The notes: generated by a model from the sequence alone, not told the origin. Positions 46,564-57,999 are shown, counted from the stretch's first letter. The stretch: 64,000 nt of DNA from Zhengitettix transpicula (GCA_037074705.1 CM073591.1:178213432-178277431), one strand, 5' to 3'. Translations and numbers: made by a program.

Positions 46564-48427
46564 CTCTGTTTGTTGCACAGGCATGTATGCCTGCTTTTCT
46601 TGGTCCCAATAAAGAAACTGCTGAGATTGTGGGTTATAGTAATATTGGGATGTTGCATCATAATATAATCCTGTAGTAGGATCATAATAATATCCTGAAG
46701 TCTTGTCATATTGATATGAACTAGTTTCAAGTACAGCATACTTAGGACAAGAGCCACTTGAGACTGTATCATGGGGAATTGACACAGAACCTGGAGTAGG
46801 TATTACTGGATACGTTCCTGATACATTTTTCAGCTTTCCTTTTCGAGGAGCATCAGCTTGTCTTTTTATCTCTTTAGCTGCTTGTACCTGTTGAATTGCA
46901 GATAGAGCAACTGCTGCAGCTGCATTAACAGAGTCAGTCTGTGTCTGAGGAGCAGATGAAGAACCAGTTAATGTGGTTCTATTTGCAATCTGGGCTTCAT
47001 AGTACTGTGTATAGTATTTTACATATGCAGTCTGTTCCTCAGGTGAAGTAGCATACATAGAAGCACTGTATTCAGCTAAGCGTGGAATATCTTCCCGACC
47101 ATAACCACCAGATGGTAAACTGGGTTTTTCAGGTGCAGAAGATGGTTGTGGTGGTAGTTTAGCATATGAAACTATAACAGTCCTTCCGTCTACTATCAGT
47201 TTCCCCCCACTTAAGGCATTATATAAAGAAACAGATTCCACAACACTGTTCATATCTATGTAGCAAACACCAAGAGAAATATTAGTGAATGGATCTCGAC
47301 TCATTCGAAAACTCCTTATTGATATAGATGAGAGCTCATTGATAGCCTGAAGTATAGTTTCTTCTGTAGATAGAACATCAAGATTACGTAGTAGTACAGT
47401 ATGTGTTGGATAGGGACTTACTTCCCCATTTCCTTCAACTGCTTCCTCTGATTCTTTCCGAGATGCACAACATTTGAAACAGACATCTCGACGTTTAAAG
47501 TTATGAGCTCCACATTTTATGCAATACCAATCGTGAAGTTTAAAAGCTCCACCACCTCTCTCAAAATACATAACTGCTCTATACTTTCCCTGTAGCATAA
47601 GAACACCCTGATTATGCTCCATCCATAATACAGCTTCAGCTACAGTATTGAACTCAACAAACGCAAAATTCCAACACGTTCCACTGTCTTTCTTTCGTAT
47701 TAATCTTATATCTTTAGGAATTAATTTACAGCTTAAAATATCTTTCCGAAGGTCATTGTCTGTGATATGATGTGCCAAACCTTTTATCATAATGGTGTTA
47801 TTTGGACTTTGGTTGCGATAGTTGTCTACATCCCTCAATGACCGACGACTTTCTCTATGTCCACCTATTCCTTTTCTGCTGTGAGAATCGAAACTATCCT
47901 CTGAATTACTGTCTTGCTGCCATCCCTTTTCAAAGTCGTCATTTTCATCATATTCAAAGTCATCATAATTTCTTCTACTTTCCCTCCAGTTTCCATCTTT
48001 ATCAGATAATCTTCTTTCATTGTGATGTTCTTTTCCTTTCGATGATCTACTGTCATCATCATGTTCAAATGATCGTTTACAACCATGTCTATTGAATCCT
48101 CTTCTATCCCTGTTATCGTGAGGACTTCGGTCTCCAGTACTATGCCTTCGCTTATGATCTAGATTCAAATTATATTTAAAATTGCTCTTTTCAAGTCTAT
48201 TTTCTTCTATGAGACTTCCACGTCCTGACCGATTATGTCTTTCATCATAATCTCGTTTATATTGCTTTTCACTAATATTGCCTTCAATTTCTGCTTCTTT
48301 TGTATACAGTTCTTCACTGGTCCTAATTTCACTTGAAGCAGCTTCTACACTAACTTCTTCCAATATCCCACACTTGTCCGACTTATCAACTTTATGTCTT
48401 CCTGTAAATATCTCCATTCCTATAAAC
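46564..48427 (-). CDS. RBM5: RBM5/RBM10-like splicing regulator, N-terminal coding exon (RRM, RanBP2 Zn finger, RRM, OCRE)
   Basis: The ATG at 48415-48417 lies ten bases inside the exon, which starts after TTTTTTCAG (48428-48436), so a 5' UTR exon lies further upstream. The exon codes 618 residues. Residues 50-200 are charged and RS/RD-rich. RRM1 is about 207-286 (MIKGLAHHITDNDLR; FAFVEF). A RanBP2-type zinc finger follows with C299, C302, C313 and C316 (DWYCIKCGAHNFKRRDVCFK). RRM2 is about 339-420 (TVLLRNLDVLS; LGVCYIDMN). The OCRE domain is about 567-613 (SYQYDKTSGYYYDPTTGLYY, ending FLYWD). The family acts in the nucleus in early spliceosome complexes and controls alternative splicing. All RNA-binding domains sit in one exon. 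Long frames on the other strands are shadows. Confidence 0.95.
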
Positions 48428-48436
48428 CTGAAAAAA

Positions 48437-48719
48437 TGAACAGAAACTTACTATTACTGTTAAAATAATTATATTTTGAAAGTATTAAAGTTAAACTATG
48501 ATTTAAAGCTCAATATAATATATTAACTGTATTCTGATTATTAGTTGGTTACATAATGTGTTATCTGTTGTTATTATGTTGTGTGTGGAGGGTCAGGGAA
48601 GAATGGACCTTGTAAACCTTTTTTATTTTCTTCATAAATGAAACTTGCATCTAAAGGATCCACTGAGTTCATTTACGAATTGGTGCGTCTATATTTATTT
48701 AGTTATTTTTACCCTGCTG
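48437..48719. other. Upstream intron or 5' flank of the RBM5/10-like gene
   Basis: AT-rich, no recognised element. The 5' UTR exon and promoter of the RBM gene were not located. Confidence 0.3.
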
Positions 48720-49400
48720 ATAAATAGTTCAGACCTACCATCCTGATGAAAGGGGTTCAGGTACTCAAAACTTTGAATATTTATTTCTGCATAGCCTGAC
48801 TGGAGCAACTGTTGATTTAAAGTAAGTCACATACCAATGTCCCTCTTTCCTACCTTAAGAGAGCACACATTTACTTCACCTAGAATGGTCTGACTGCTTC
48901 ACCAACCGAATCCTCAATGTCTTCATTAATAGAAATTACGCCAGAGACCTCCTCCAATAGCAGATAATCTATGCCCTATCAAATTTCTAAACACCCACAC
49001 CTATTATGGACCAAAACAAAGAAAGTGGTCCACCCCTCACAACAAACAACTTCCCTGGTATACAAAATATCAATTCCATTCTTTACCTGGTCTAAAATCC
49101 CAACTCTGAGCCAAAAATCATGCTACCTACCTGCCAAACACTTGCTTTCAGACTCCGACCCAACCACCATAACTTACTCGTCCACCTCTGCAAACCCCAC
49201 ATCTGCCCTATTCTACTGTCCACCACAATCTTCCAGAATCCCACAAAGACAACCTAATACATCCATAAAGCCCTACCCTCTCGACTCATTAAAGACTGAA
49301 CTCCATCTGTGGAAACTCTCCTACCAACATATCTTACAGTGCAGGCAAATCCCTGGACTAAACATCATCTAAATAGAACCTTTCTACTTGCACTAGTGCA
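48720..49400 (+). repeat. TA-linked repeat half-unit and attached Pro/Ser/Thr-rich open segment
   Basis: 48720-48860 matches the right arm of the palindromic repeat at 13.2-13.5 kb (CTGACTGGAGCAACTGTTG, TTTAAAGTAAGTCACATACC, CCCTCTTTCCTACC). It runs into a 133-codon open frame at 48971-49372, rich in Pro, Ser, Thr and Tyr (TITYSSTSANPTSALFYCPP). I do not recognise the protein. Its position next to the RT-bearing repeat suggests it is part of the same retroelement family, perhaps the segment upstream of the RT. Confidence 0.4.
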
Positions 49401-49761
49401 TATTAGTATGTATGAGTATTCTTATCTATGTATGTGTACCCATGCATGTCAGTTGGACATTTATATATGACTGTATGATATATATAGTAAATATGCTTGT
49501 TGGTTCATCAGTTTTGGACAAAAACCTGTGACGATACTATGCCGACTCTTTATTTTTGTGATGAGTAATAAGTTTCCGAGTCTAACATACGTGCATGAAT
49601 CCTAAGATTCATCAATTTGTCAGCGCCAGGTTATTTTGGAAGATAAATAACCAATCTTTGTTGATTTTAACAATTTATTTATTGAGACATGAAATATATA
49701 AATTACTCAGGCATGGTTTTGATCTACCAACACATGTCATTGAAGTATGGATTCTGTAGAG

Positions 49762-49819
49762 CTTGCCTCAGCTTCCAACTTGGAATTGAACTTGCCTCAG
49801 CTTCCAACTTGGAATTGAA
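49762..49819. repeat. Tandem 29-bp duplication
   Basis: CTTGCCTCAGCTTCCAACTT then GGAATTGAA occurs twice in perfect succession. Confidence 0.95.
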
Positions 49820-49956
49820 CTTACAAGGCACCTACAATGACAATTGCGCACCAACCCCTAATGTTTGGGTTCTAGCCTCCAAAGAAAAACTTTATGATAC
49901 CCAAAAGTACTTAACAATATCCAAAATTATATATATATATATATATTGGATATTGA

Positions 49957-50078
49957 GCATATGAATTCACATAAAGTGTAATCCTCCTATTTATTTCTAT
50001 CCTTCCTCACTATCCAAGTTTGAATGTGACTTTGTCACCAAATTAGTTCTAATTCCTTAATGGATTCTCCTAATATTA

Positions 50079-50080
<2 letters not shown>
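49957..50080 (+). mobile_element. tRNA-derived SINE copy 4, 3' part only
   Basis: GAGCATATGAATTCACATAA through CACTATCCAAGTTTGAATG and ATGGATTCTCCTAATATT equals the 3' half of SINE copy 3. The tRNA-like head is absent (5' truncation) and the copy is followed by a TA run, as in the other copies. Confidence 0.75.
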
Positions 50081-50087
<7 letters not shown>

Positions 50088-50156
<69 letters not shown>

Positions 50157-50157
50157 A
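50088..50157. repeat. Compound (TA)n(TG)n microsatellite
   Basis: About 40 bases of TA followed by about 28 bases of TG, at the 3' end of SINE copy 4. Confidence 0.9.
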
Positions 50158-50169
50158 TATTAGTAAGGA

Positions 50170-50545
50170 TATGACATTATCAAGAGCCTCCAAAAATTTG
50201 AAAAACAAACCTTCAGTTACTTTTGGCGACACTGCACTTCACTTTCAGGTAAGCCACAACCTATCTCTCTTTCCTTTCCATATCAATATTGCAATTATAT
50301 ATATTTATATATATATAACACATTAGGATAGGAAAGAGAGACATTGATGTCGATATACTTGAAATCAGTAGTTGGCCCAGTCGTTTACTGTTAACCAGAT
50401 CACAATGGCGGCGCTTGCCATCAAAACATTGTTATTCAACAAACAATTGGCCCGGGTTGAGACCCAAGAATTTTATCTACAACAGATTCACCGGGAGAAC
50501 CGCTGTTCTCTAATAATTTGACCTTGTCACATTTTCCATAAGTGT
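50170..50545. repeat. TA-linked repeat modules (two types)
   Basis: 50178-50300 repeats the AGCCTCCAAAAATTTG...TTCACTTTCAGGTAAGCC module of 6.5 kb. 50325-50545 is a shorter relative of the palindromic unit at 13.2 kb: GGATAGGAAAGAGAGACA at the left, and AATTTGACCTTGTCACATTT at the right. Confidence 0.6.
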
Positions 50546-50589
50546 TATATATGCAAATAAGGATGTGTCATTCTCAAAATAATTGAGAT

Positions 50590-51835
50590 AGGTGGTATGG
50601 AGTAGAAAGAGTGGGTGAAGTGAAGGTTTTGTAAAGTGTTGATGGGTTTAGTTAGGACTGATGTGATGACTAGGCCATACTGAGCCGAATATCAACATCA
50701 CATAATGTGAAGTTGGTGGGGAAGTAGTTCCAAGTGAACTTAATAGGGAATTTGGAGTTTAGGTTTTCAAGAAAATCAGATAGGGCATCTGGTCCTTATT
50801 ACAAAAATGTCATCTATGATATGGAAATAATTTGATGGTAAATGTTTTGAAAATGAATAGTAATTCTTGATGATGGCAAGCTTGGTAAGGGAAATTGGAA
50901 AGTTAGTGGTATGAAAAGAATTTGGTGGCCTGCAGGATAAGAAATATTCAAGACCTGCCAAACCGGAGCATATTGGTGTAAAGAGAGACAATATTTACAG
51001 TAAGTGGGGAAAGGGATCAAGTGGAAGTGGTTTTGGGACTTCACGGAAGAAATAATGGTTGGTGTCATTAATGAATGAATGAAGGAAGGTAGTTTTTCCA
51101 CTATAGGTTGGAGTAGGAATTCAATTTTTTCTGACCCAAAATTAGAACATATTGGATGAAATAATTATTTGAAGGGGGAGGGGATATGAATATTTGGAAA
51201 AACTAAGGACTAGCATAAGGAATATTAAATTTCAGTTATAAAGCTAATTTTTATTGACTTGTAATGGTGGATGCTTGTTTTATTATCAACCAATGACAAC
51301 AAAATATAAAATAAAACTAATTCACAAACATTCAATCACAAGCCATGCATAACAACACAAACACACAGTACATAAGCAGCAAGCAGTTGCCACTTCTCTT
51401 AACTTGAATAAATACTCAATTATTATTTTGACCATCACTTTGTTTTTTAATGGAACCTGAATTTGTTGGATAAATTAAAGAAGACTAAAATTCTATAATA
51501 AATTCATAAATTTAATTGAAAATGAAGACCTGTTTTGCAGTACCGTGCCCAGACATAAGCACAATTCGAGGAATGTCTGAGGTAAATGAGGATGTATATT
51601 GGAGGGATTTGTCCACCTAAGCAGAAATCATTTCAATGGGACAGTTGTAGCCAGTGACAACTGGGACCCTACCTTTGTGGATTTTTGGGAACAGGTAGAA
51701 GGTGGGTGTTCTAGGTTTTTTTTGGAGTTGGATAAAATTTGGTGATAATTTTTTAAGTGGACCATGAGTTTAAACAAACTTTTCTATATCAGAAATGAAC
51801 TGTCAATTTAAGGTAAGTCAGCGGCTATCTCTCTT
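50590..51835 (-). pseudogene. Second degraded reverse-transcriptase-like fragment of the TA-linked family
   Basis: Minus-strand translation, with stops, gives FHIIDDIFVIRTRCPI, WKPKLQIPY-like sequence in the next positions, then GLVITSVLTKPINTLQNLHF. IDDIF matches an RT catalytic motif; the T..V..KP..T...LHF block about 50 residues later resembles Penelope-like RTs. The relic at 13540-14640 shows the same order. The segment ends near 51835, where TTTAAGGTAAGTCAGCGGC and CTATCTCTCTTTC (arm of the palindromic unit) lead into a short TATATATA. Confidence 0.45.
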
Positions 51836-51839
51836 TCTA

Positions 51840-53669
51840 TATATATAAATAAATTTTGGAGAACAGGTACAATATTGCACAGCTACAATAAGTTTTTACA
51901 TGGAGTTATATAGAGTAATTAATGAAGCTGAAATTTCATATTAGCTAAGTTAACTCAGCGATTTTTATTTCTCTTTTAAGTGACTAGTCATATGATTCAC
52001 ACACACATTTTATGAAGATAATAATTTAATGAGAATTTTAAGCGGCTATAAACCTCTACTAGTAGGACACACATATATTCAAATTTATGTATGGGCATTT
52101 TCACAATTTTTCTTTTAAAAGTTCTTAAAAAATAATACTAACAAATTTTAACCAGTATTTCACAGTTTCTGTTTGTAAAAATTAGATATGTCATATATTA
52201 ACTATAGCCCCGTTATTATAACCATCCTGTTTATATGATAAACAATCGATTTTTCTAATAATATAAGATACGAACATGAATTCTGCCAAATTAATGCGGG
52301 TACAAAAATGTAAACCTTGAGTTGAGGCAAAGTATCAATATCGGTGTTTCGTAAGAAAACAGTTTAAAGACAAACATGACATGAAAAATTTCAAATTAAT
52401 TTGCAGTTGACCTCATGGTACTTTAATTAACTAAATTCATTAAATACGTTAATAACGATTAATATTATATAAATTAACCTCACTTGCATTTATATATTTA
52501 AAGCACAAAATTAACAGAAGATCCCTTGTACCTGGTGATTCACTGACAAAATTTGACACATATAATAATAAAATTAACAGATCTTACATTGAGCATTATT
52601 GTTAAGGCTATTTTACATCACGTCGATCTTCAAATCACATAGAATCTGTAAGACAGCAACTTGGAAGAGTGGCTGTGGCTGTATTATTGTACTTCCCAGA
52701 GACGTTGTACACCAAAGTCGAAATACTAGGTTATCACATCTATTAAAGAGACTGTACTTCAAACAACGTTCGAGGAAAAGGAAAGCAATATATGTGATTT
52801 ATTTATTAATATTACAATAATTTAGCATTAACTTATTTAATGTGTTCCAGGACCGTTATATTACAAATTAAGTAAAATAAATACAAGATTAAAATTTCTA
52901 CCGCAAATCAAAAAACTATTATCCTACATGTTGATGGAACCATTAAGTGACAAATATTTTGTAATGGCCAGAAAAGCTTGTAGTCATGTAACACGTGTGA
53001 ATTGCTTTTAAATTTTACATAATTTTTGCTTTTGTTAAATAATTGTTATTGTATGACCAAGTATCGGTGTGTGGTATTTATATAAGTACTTCGTTTGTTA
53101 GTATTTGGCTATTTTATCTTATTATTAATTTTCAAAACACGTGTTATACTTTCATTTCAATATGCGTAGCTAAGAAAATCAAATTTGTTAAAAAAATATG
53201 TCCTATAATTTAGTTAAAGTTTGTGGAAAGAAAATCTGCACTTACATATTTTTATTACAGGCAAGAAAGTAAATCAATTACCGCTTTATTATTATAATGA
53301 ACAAACGACTTTGTAAGCTCTCATTATTATACTTAATTGTGTCGATGAAGGAATATCAGATTGTCTTTATGCTGTAGCAAATTTAGCATTCAATATTTTC
53401 ATAAATAATAGTTGATAAATAACATATATAGTCAGAATTATGCCAAAGTACAGTGGTACAAGAACAACAAAGATAATTAATATGGTTTATTTACAACCTT
53501 TACCGTCCTATGAAGTTATATTTTTGGGTAATTCTACAGTTAAAGACAGTTGCCATCAAGAAGATGTAATTAATAAGCGTAATATATCAGGCTAACTGCT
53601 GGAGTTAATGCAGAGAAATTATCAAGGAATTCATATTAATTTTCTCCATTGTTGCATACTTTATTACGG
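51840..53669. other. AT-rich region without recognised genes
   Basis: About 1.8 kb. One 73-codon open frame at 52599-52820 has no recognised motif. The region could hold the 5' UTR exon of the RBM gene (minus strand), but no specific evidence was seen. Confidence 0.3.
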
Positions 53670-53674
53670 AGAAT

Positions 53675-53746
53675 TGTTTGATTAGTCAACTATTTTATTA
53701 ATTATAGTCATGGGCCCATGACGTCATAAACAGCGCCCTCTATACA
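53675..53746 (-). repeat. 3' LTR, 72 bp
   Basis: On the minus strand it reads TGTATAGAGGGCGCTG to CTAATCAAACA. It contains the palindrome TGACGTCA (a CRE/ATF-type site) and AATAAA (possible poly(A) signal). TG...CA ends are typical for LTRs, but the length is far below the usual several hundred bases. Confidence 0.85.
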
Positions 53747-53794
53747 TCCACCCCTTTAAAAATTACACAACAACATAAAAACACAAATAAAAAT

Positions 53795-54835
53795 TTAAAC
53801 ATGATAAATAAGTCTATCGGGTTTTTTAATCTGACATCCATATCGGGAAGTTTGTCCAATTTGATTGGAATCTGCCGAATCTTCTTTATGATACTCCACA
53901 TCCTCTTCTCTTCCCTCTATCTGAAGTTCTCCTTCAGCGTTGGCCGGTGTCATCTCTCTTTGGTTTCCTATAGCGTTTAAAATAAAGTCGTTCCCACTGG
54001 GTACCAAATGGAATCGATTTCTGCGAACAGTACACTTCTCTGTATTTATAATGAAAGATCGAGGATCCTTTGACAAATTTTTAATCACTCCATATCGTCT
54101 CAAGTCTGTAATCCAGACTTTATCTCGGTGCTGAAGTTTTGACAGTTCATGAACTCCATGTCGCCGATTGTAATTATCTTCTTGACGCTTTCTATAATTA
54201 CTTTCATCCTTCCGAATTCGGTAATTTTGGCTTTAGCTCAGATGGTCGAGAAGGCATTAATGTTTGCAACTGGCGAGCATCCATTACTCAATGGTGTTGC
54301 TCGATAACTTTGTAAGGCTACGAATTATTTCTTCGACCTTAAGATTATTAAGTAGAGCAACTTCTGGATATCTGGAGTAATAATCAATAACAAGTAAATA
54401 ACATTTTTTTCCAAAATGAAATAAATCCATAGCTAAATTTTGCCATGTACGGCTCGGAAATTCTGAAGAAATCATGGGCTCACGTCTATTTATGGTCTCT
54501 TCAACATATTGATTACAATTTTTTATCATTAGTTCAATTTCTTTTGATAAACACGGCCACCACACTGAACGTTGGGCACGCCATCTGCACTTACCGATTC
54601 CTAAATTTCTATTCTTAATTTGTTTGGATTAATTATCCGATTCCCTTTAAGAAGAAGGTCGTCTTCAAGTGCAATTTCACCTCTATGAGGCCAATACAAT
54701 CTCAAATTTGAATGTATTATATGTTTTTCAGTCCATCCATTTTTACAATATTCCTTTAACCTTTTACTGTCCTCATCAGTCTCTTAAGCTCTTCTAATCG
54801 TTGGTCAGTTGCCGAAAAATCCTTAATTTTTTTAA
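53795..54835 (-). pseudogene. Gypsy integrase region, broken
   Basis: Minus-strand pieces include the segment before the zinc-binding domain (FSATDQRLEELKRL near 54800), an H..H-type region, then CLSKEIELMIKNCNQYVEET and AMDLFHFGKKCYLLVIDYYS, the start of the integrase catalytic core with its first Asp. The frame is lost near 54284. The C-terminal tail at 53795-54103 (KDPRSFIINTEKCTVRRNRF) resembles the Gypsy integrase end that carries host-binding basic residues. Several frameshifts make it non-functional. Confidence 0.75.
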
Positions 54836-54839
54836 CTTT

Positions 54840-56098
54840 ATTTAGCAGGGTCAGCAAGTAAAATGCAATTCACTGCTATGATATAATAAGAAATCATATG
54901 GCAAAGAGAATTTGGAGAGAGGGTTATGTGAATATTTTCACACCTCTAGCTTATTACATTGGGTTCAGGTATTAATAGGTTGACAATTATTTGTGTAAGT
55001 CTTGTGGAAGCTTTTGTTAGTCTTTTATGGGTGTGTTTTGTCCTAGGTTTAATTTCTTTGCACTTTTACACTTCACTATATTTTTTTAAAAAGTTACTGC
55101 TTATGCTGTGGATGAAGTTTGTTATAAGTGGAACCTTTAATTATTGGTGTATTTGACTGTTTCGTATGAACCACGGACTGTTAATTGCGATACGTAGCAC
55201 TTTATTCTGCATGGTTTGAAGTTTCTTGAGCGAACTTGCCGGTGCGTTGCTCCAAGCTGGGCAGACGTATGTAAGAGTGGGTCGGAGAATCGATTTATAA
55301 ATTAGGAGCGAGGATTCAACTCGAAGATGAGATCAGGAGGTAGAGCAGAGAGAGTCTTGCGTAGCACTCATTTAGTTTTTTATGGATGTGGTATCTCTTG
55401 TTCAGTTTTGTGTCTGGGTGGACCCCTAGATACTTTATCGCTGAGTCATTTGGATTCCTTGATATTTCATTATTGTGCAGTCGGAGTGTCGGTAGTTGAG
55501 TGTAGCGCTTGAGTGTGAACATCTTTGCTTGGCATTTAATAGTGTTAATTTTTATTTTTCATTTTTTATACCAATCACACGTTACATTTACTGCATTCTG
55601 AAGGTGTTGAACCGTACTTTCTATTTTGGCGCTCTGTGCTAGTATCGCGGTGTCGTTGAGTCGTTCACTGTGGGCACATCGTGTACGCAGAGGTTGAACA
55701 AGGTTAGTCCCAATAGGCTCCCTTGGGGAACTCCTGCTTTTGTTGTTTTGATGCTAGATAGTGATGCGTTGATTCTTACTCTGAACGTCCAGTCGGTCAG
55801 GAAGGATTCTATGCTTTTTATTATGTAATCCGGAATGTTTAATTTAATCATTTATACAAGAGTCCTTCCAGCCAAACCTTGTCGAAGGTTCTTTCCAAAT
55901 CTAGAAAGATTGCTGCAGTATATTTCATCTCTTCAAATCCCTTTTCAATCGTCTCTGTTATTCTGATGAGTTGGTGAGTAGTCGAGTGTGACTGATGAGA
56001 TGGTAGATCACCTTCTCCAGTAGGTTGGCAGAAGTGGACAGTAGGCTTATGTGTCTGTAGCTATCAGGTTCATGTTTGTTCTTGATAATTTTGTAGTA
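54840..56098 (-). pseudogene. Jockey-like non-LTR retrotransposon nested in the Gypsy element
   Basis: Minus-strand segments in order: HEPDSYRHISLLSTSANLLE (56065-55990), the common RP.SYRPISLL block; a fingers/palm stretch at 55851-55639 with TTKAGVPQGSLLGLTLFNLC, matching the AGVPQGS..P.L motif; IKYLGVHPDTKLNKRYHIHK at about 55430; then a THSYIRLPSLEQ...LQTMQNK-type end near 55300-55160 in shifted frames. The 5' end is truncated at about 56098, where Gypsy RNase H sequence stops; Gypsy sequence resumes near 54835. No clear target duplication or poly(A) tail was found, so ends are approximate. Confidence 0.75.
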
Positions 56099-57000
56099 TA
56101 CTACGGACATAGGCTGCAATTTCATCCTCAAATTCTTCTTCATCAGCTTGACATAGAGGTCGACGAGACAAAACATCCGCAATCCACAAATCTTTTCCAG
56201 GCACATGACGAATTGTATGTGCATATCGAGCTGAGCGAATTCGCATTCTCTGTAATTTTGGAGAAAGTTCATCCCAATGTTTTGTCATAAAAATCGAAAT
56301 GAGTGGTTTATGATCCGTTTCCAGTGCAACAGTTAATCCGATACTAAAGTTTTCAAACCGTTCACATGCCCAAACTAAGGAATATCCTTCTTTTTCGATT
56401 TGCGCCCAACCACCCTGATATTTAGTTAGTGTTTTCGATGCAAATGAAACGGGACGAAAGGATCCATCATCCAGCTTCTGCTTTAAAACTGCTCCGACTC
56501 CACATACCGATGCATCTGCAGTAATTACAGTTGGTCGGGCTAAATAGTTCCAGGCTAGGATAGGCGCTGAAGTCAAAGCTTCACAAACTATGCGGAATGC
56601 CCGTTTCTGTTTCTCTCCCCATAAGAATTCCTTCTTTGGGCTCAACAGCTCATTCAGAGGATCTGAAATCGAAGCCAATTTTGCTATAAATTTAGAAAAA
56701 TAATTAATGGATCCCATCAAACTACGCAATTCAGCTCGATTCTCTAATTGTTCGATCTTCAGAATCGCCTCAATTCTCTCCTTGTCAATGTTCATTCCCT
56801 TTTCATCAATAATGTGTCTCAAGAACTTAATTTTCGAAACTCTAAACTGACGTTTCCCTATTTAATGTAACTTTAGCATTTTGCAGTCGTTCCAATACCG
56901 CTTTCATGTTCTGTTAGTCTTCGCATAGACGAGAATATCGTCCGAATTAACTCTGACGCCTTCCAATGCGTCCATAATCTGACTCATTCTCTCCTGAAAA
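56099..57000 (-). pseudogene. Gypsy reverse transcriptase end and RNase H
   Basis: At about 56955-56925 the minus strand reads VNSDDILVYAKT, the RT catalytic block with both Asp residues but Ser in place of Tyr/Val. From 56822 an open frame runs 250 codons: the thumb/connection (ELRSLMGSINYFSKF), then RNase H with TADASVCGVGAVL, PVSFASKTLTKYQ and ETDHKPL, and HVPGKDLWIADVLSR at its end. After AAYVRS the frame passes into Jockey sequence. Confidence 0.88.
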
Positions 57001-57480
57001 ACTTCAGGTGCAGCATTAATAACGAATGGCAGTTTTTTTATATTTAAACCAACCAAATGGGGTAAGGAATGTTGTTAAATCCTGCAACTCCTCATCCAAA
57101 ATACATTGCCAAAACCCATGATTTGCGTCCATCTTTGAAAAATATTTTGCTTCGCGAATTAGTGCCAAGACCGTATCGGTAATTGTTATCGGATGAACTT
57201 CACGACACATATCGGTTTAGTTGAACGTAGTCTACACACATGCGAATTTTCCCAATTATGTTTGGGAACCAAAACAAGTCCTGGACACCAATCAGTCGGC
57301 TTTTCAACAGGTTCAATAACTCCCATTTTCTTCATCTCTTCTAAATTACACGTAATTTCATCCAGAAATGGCAAAGGAACATATAGCGTATGGAATAGCT
57401 TCACTTTTAAGTTTAATTTTGTATGGAACTTGGACATTTCCCAATCCGTTAAACAACTTCGGATACTCCACAATAGGATT
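57001..57480 (-). pseudogene. Gypsy reverse transcriptase, N-terminal part
   Basis: Two overlapping minus-strand frames show LEEMKKMGVIEPVEKPTDWC and LVLVPKHNWENSHVCRL (RT entry), then YFSKMDANHGFWQCILDEEL with the first catalytic Asp in the KMDA motif, and TTFLTPFGWFKYKK. A frameshift near 57200 separates the two and another follows at about 57030. Confidence 0.88.
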
Positions 57481-57482
57481 AA

Positions 57483-57995
57483 TCATATTTGACATTTCTG
57501 TTGAAACAACCAGAATATTCCCAATTTTTCACAAGTTTCCCCATCGAACAATGTCCGTTCAAGCTTATCAACAACATACACCAGTGTTTCAATTTTCTTA
57601 TTATCATATTCAACGACCATCTTAAAATATTCAGGTGACTGCATTTCTTGTTGATCCGCATTATACAAACGACGTAAAGCTGATTGTAACTGAATGTTAC
57701 TTAAAAATATGTGACATACCTTCGTTGAGATACACGAAATATCTGCTCCGGTATCAATTTTCCCTTCAGTTTTTTCATCATTAACAAGAATCGATACATT
57801 CCATTTTTGTCGATTATTATTTATTGTATCGACATTGTACTTACTAATGACAGTGTCCAAAAAGAGATCTTCTTCATTTAAATTTTCCAATTCAACTTTT
57901 CGCGCCGCCACTTGCGATAATGCACCTTTACACATCTGAATCATGTCACACTTTATTTGCGGGACAACTTCGTGGAGTATGTCCTTCACATTCAA
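57483..57995 (-). pseudogene. Gypsy protease and end of gag
   Basis: An open frame of 170 codons on the minus strand includes VNDEKTEGKIDTGADISCIS, the retroviral-type aspartic protease active site with intact DTGA. Upstream, in a shifted frame at 57960-58000, CEGHTPRSCPA is the remains of a gag zinc knuckle. The protease frame continues to GETCEKLG before the RT frame. Confidence 0.85.
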
Positions 57996-57999
57996 CAGC

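Noticed and set aside
48740..48780. CTGATGA followed by an AAAAC box, suggesting a hammerhead ribozyme as in Penelope-like elements
   Set aside because: The related copies at 6.84, 13.37 and 15.04 kb read CTTGAGGA, CTGAAAA or CTGAGGA instead of CTGATGA, the GAAA box is not kept, and no good stem II forms in the copy with the right core.
50060..50326. Open frame rich in Ile-Tyr and Val-Cys
   Set aside because: It is a translation of the TA and TG microsatellite; the same applies to frames at 5.0, 7.0 and 13.1 kb.
57193..57625. Plus-strand frames of 85-99 codons opposite the Gypsy RT
   Set aside because: They are antisense shadows of the pol frames on the minus strand.
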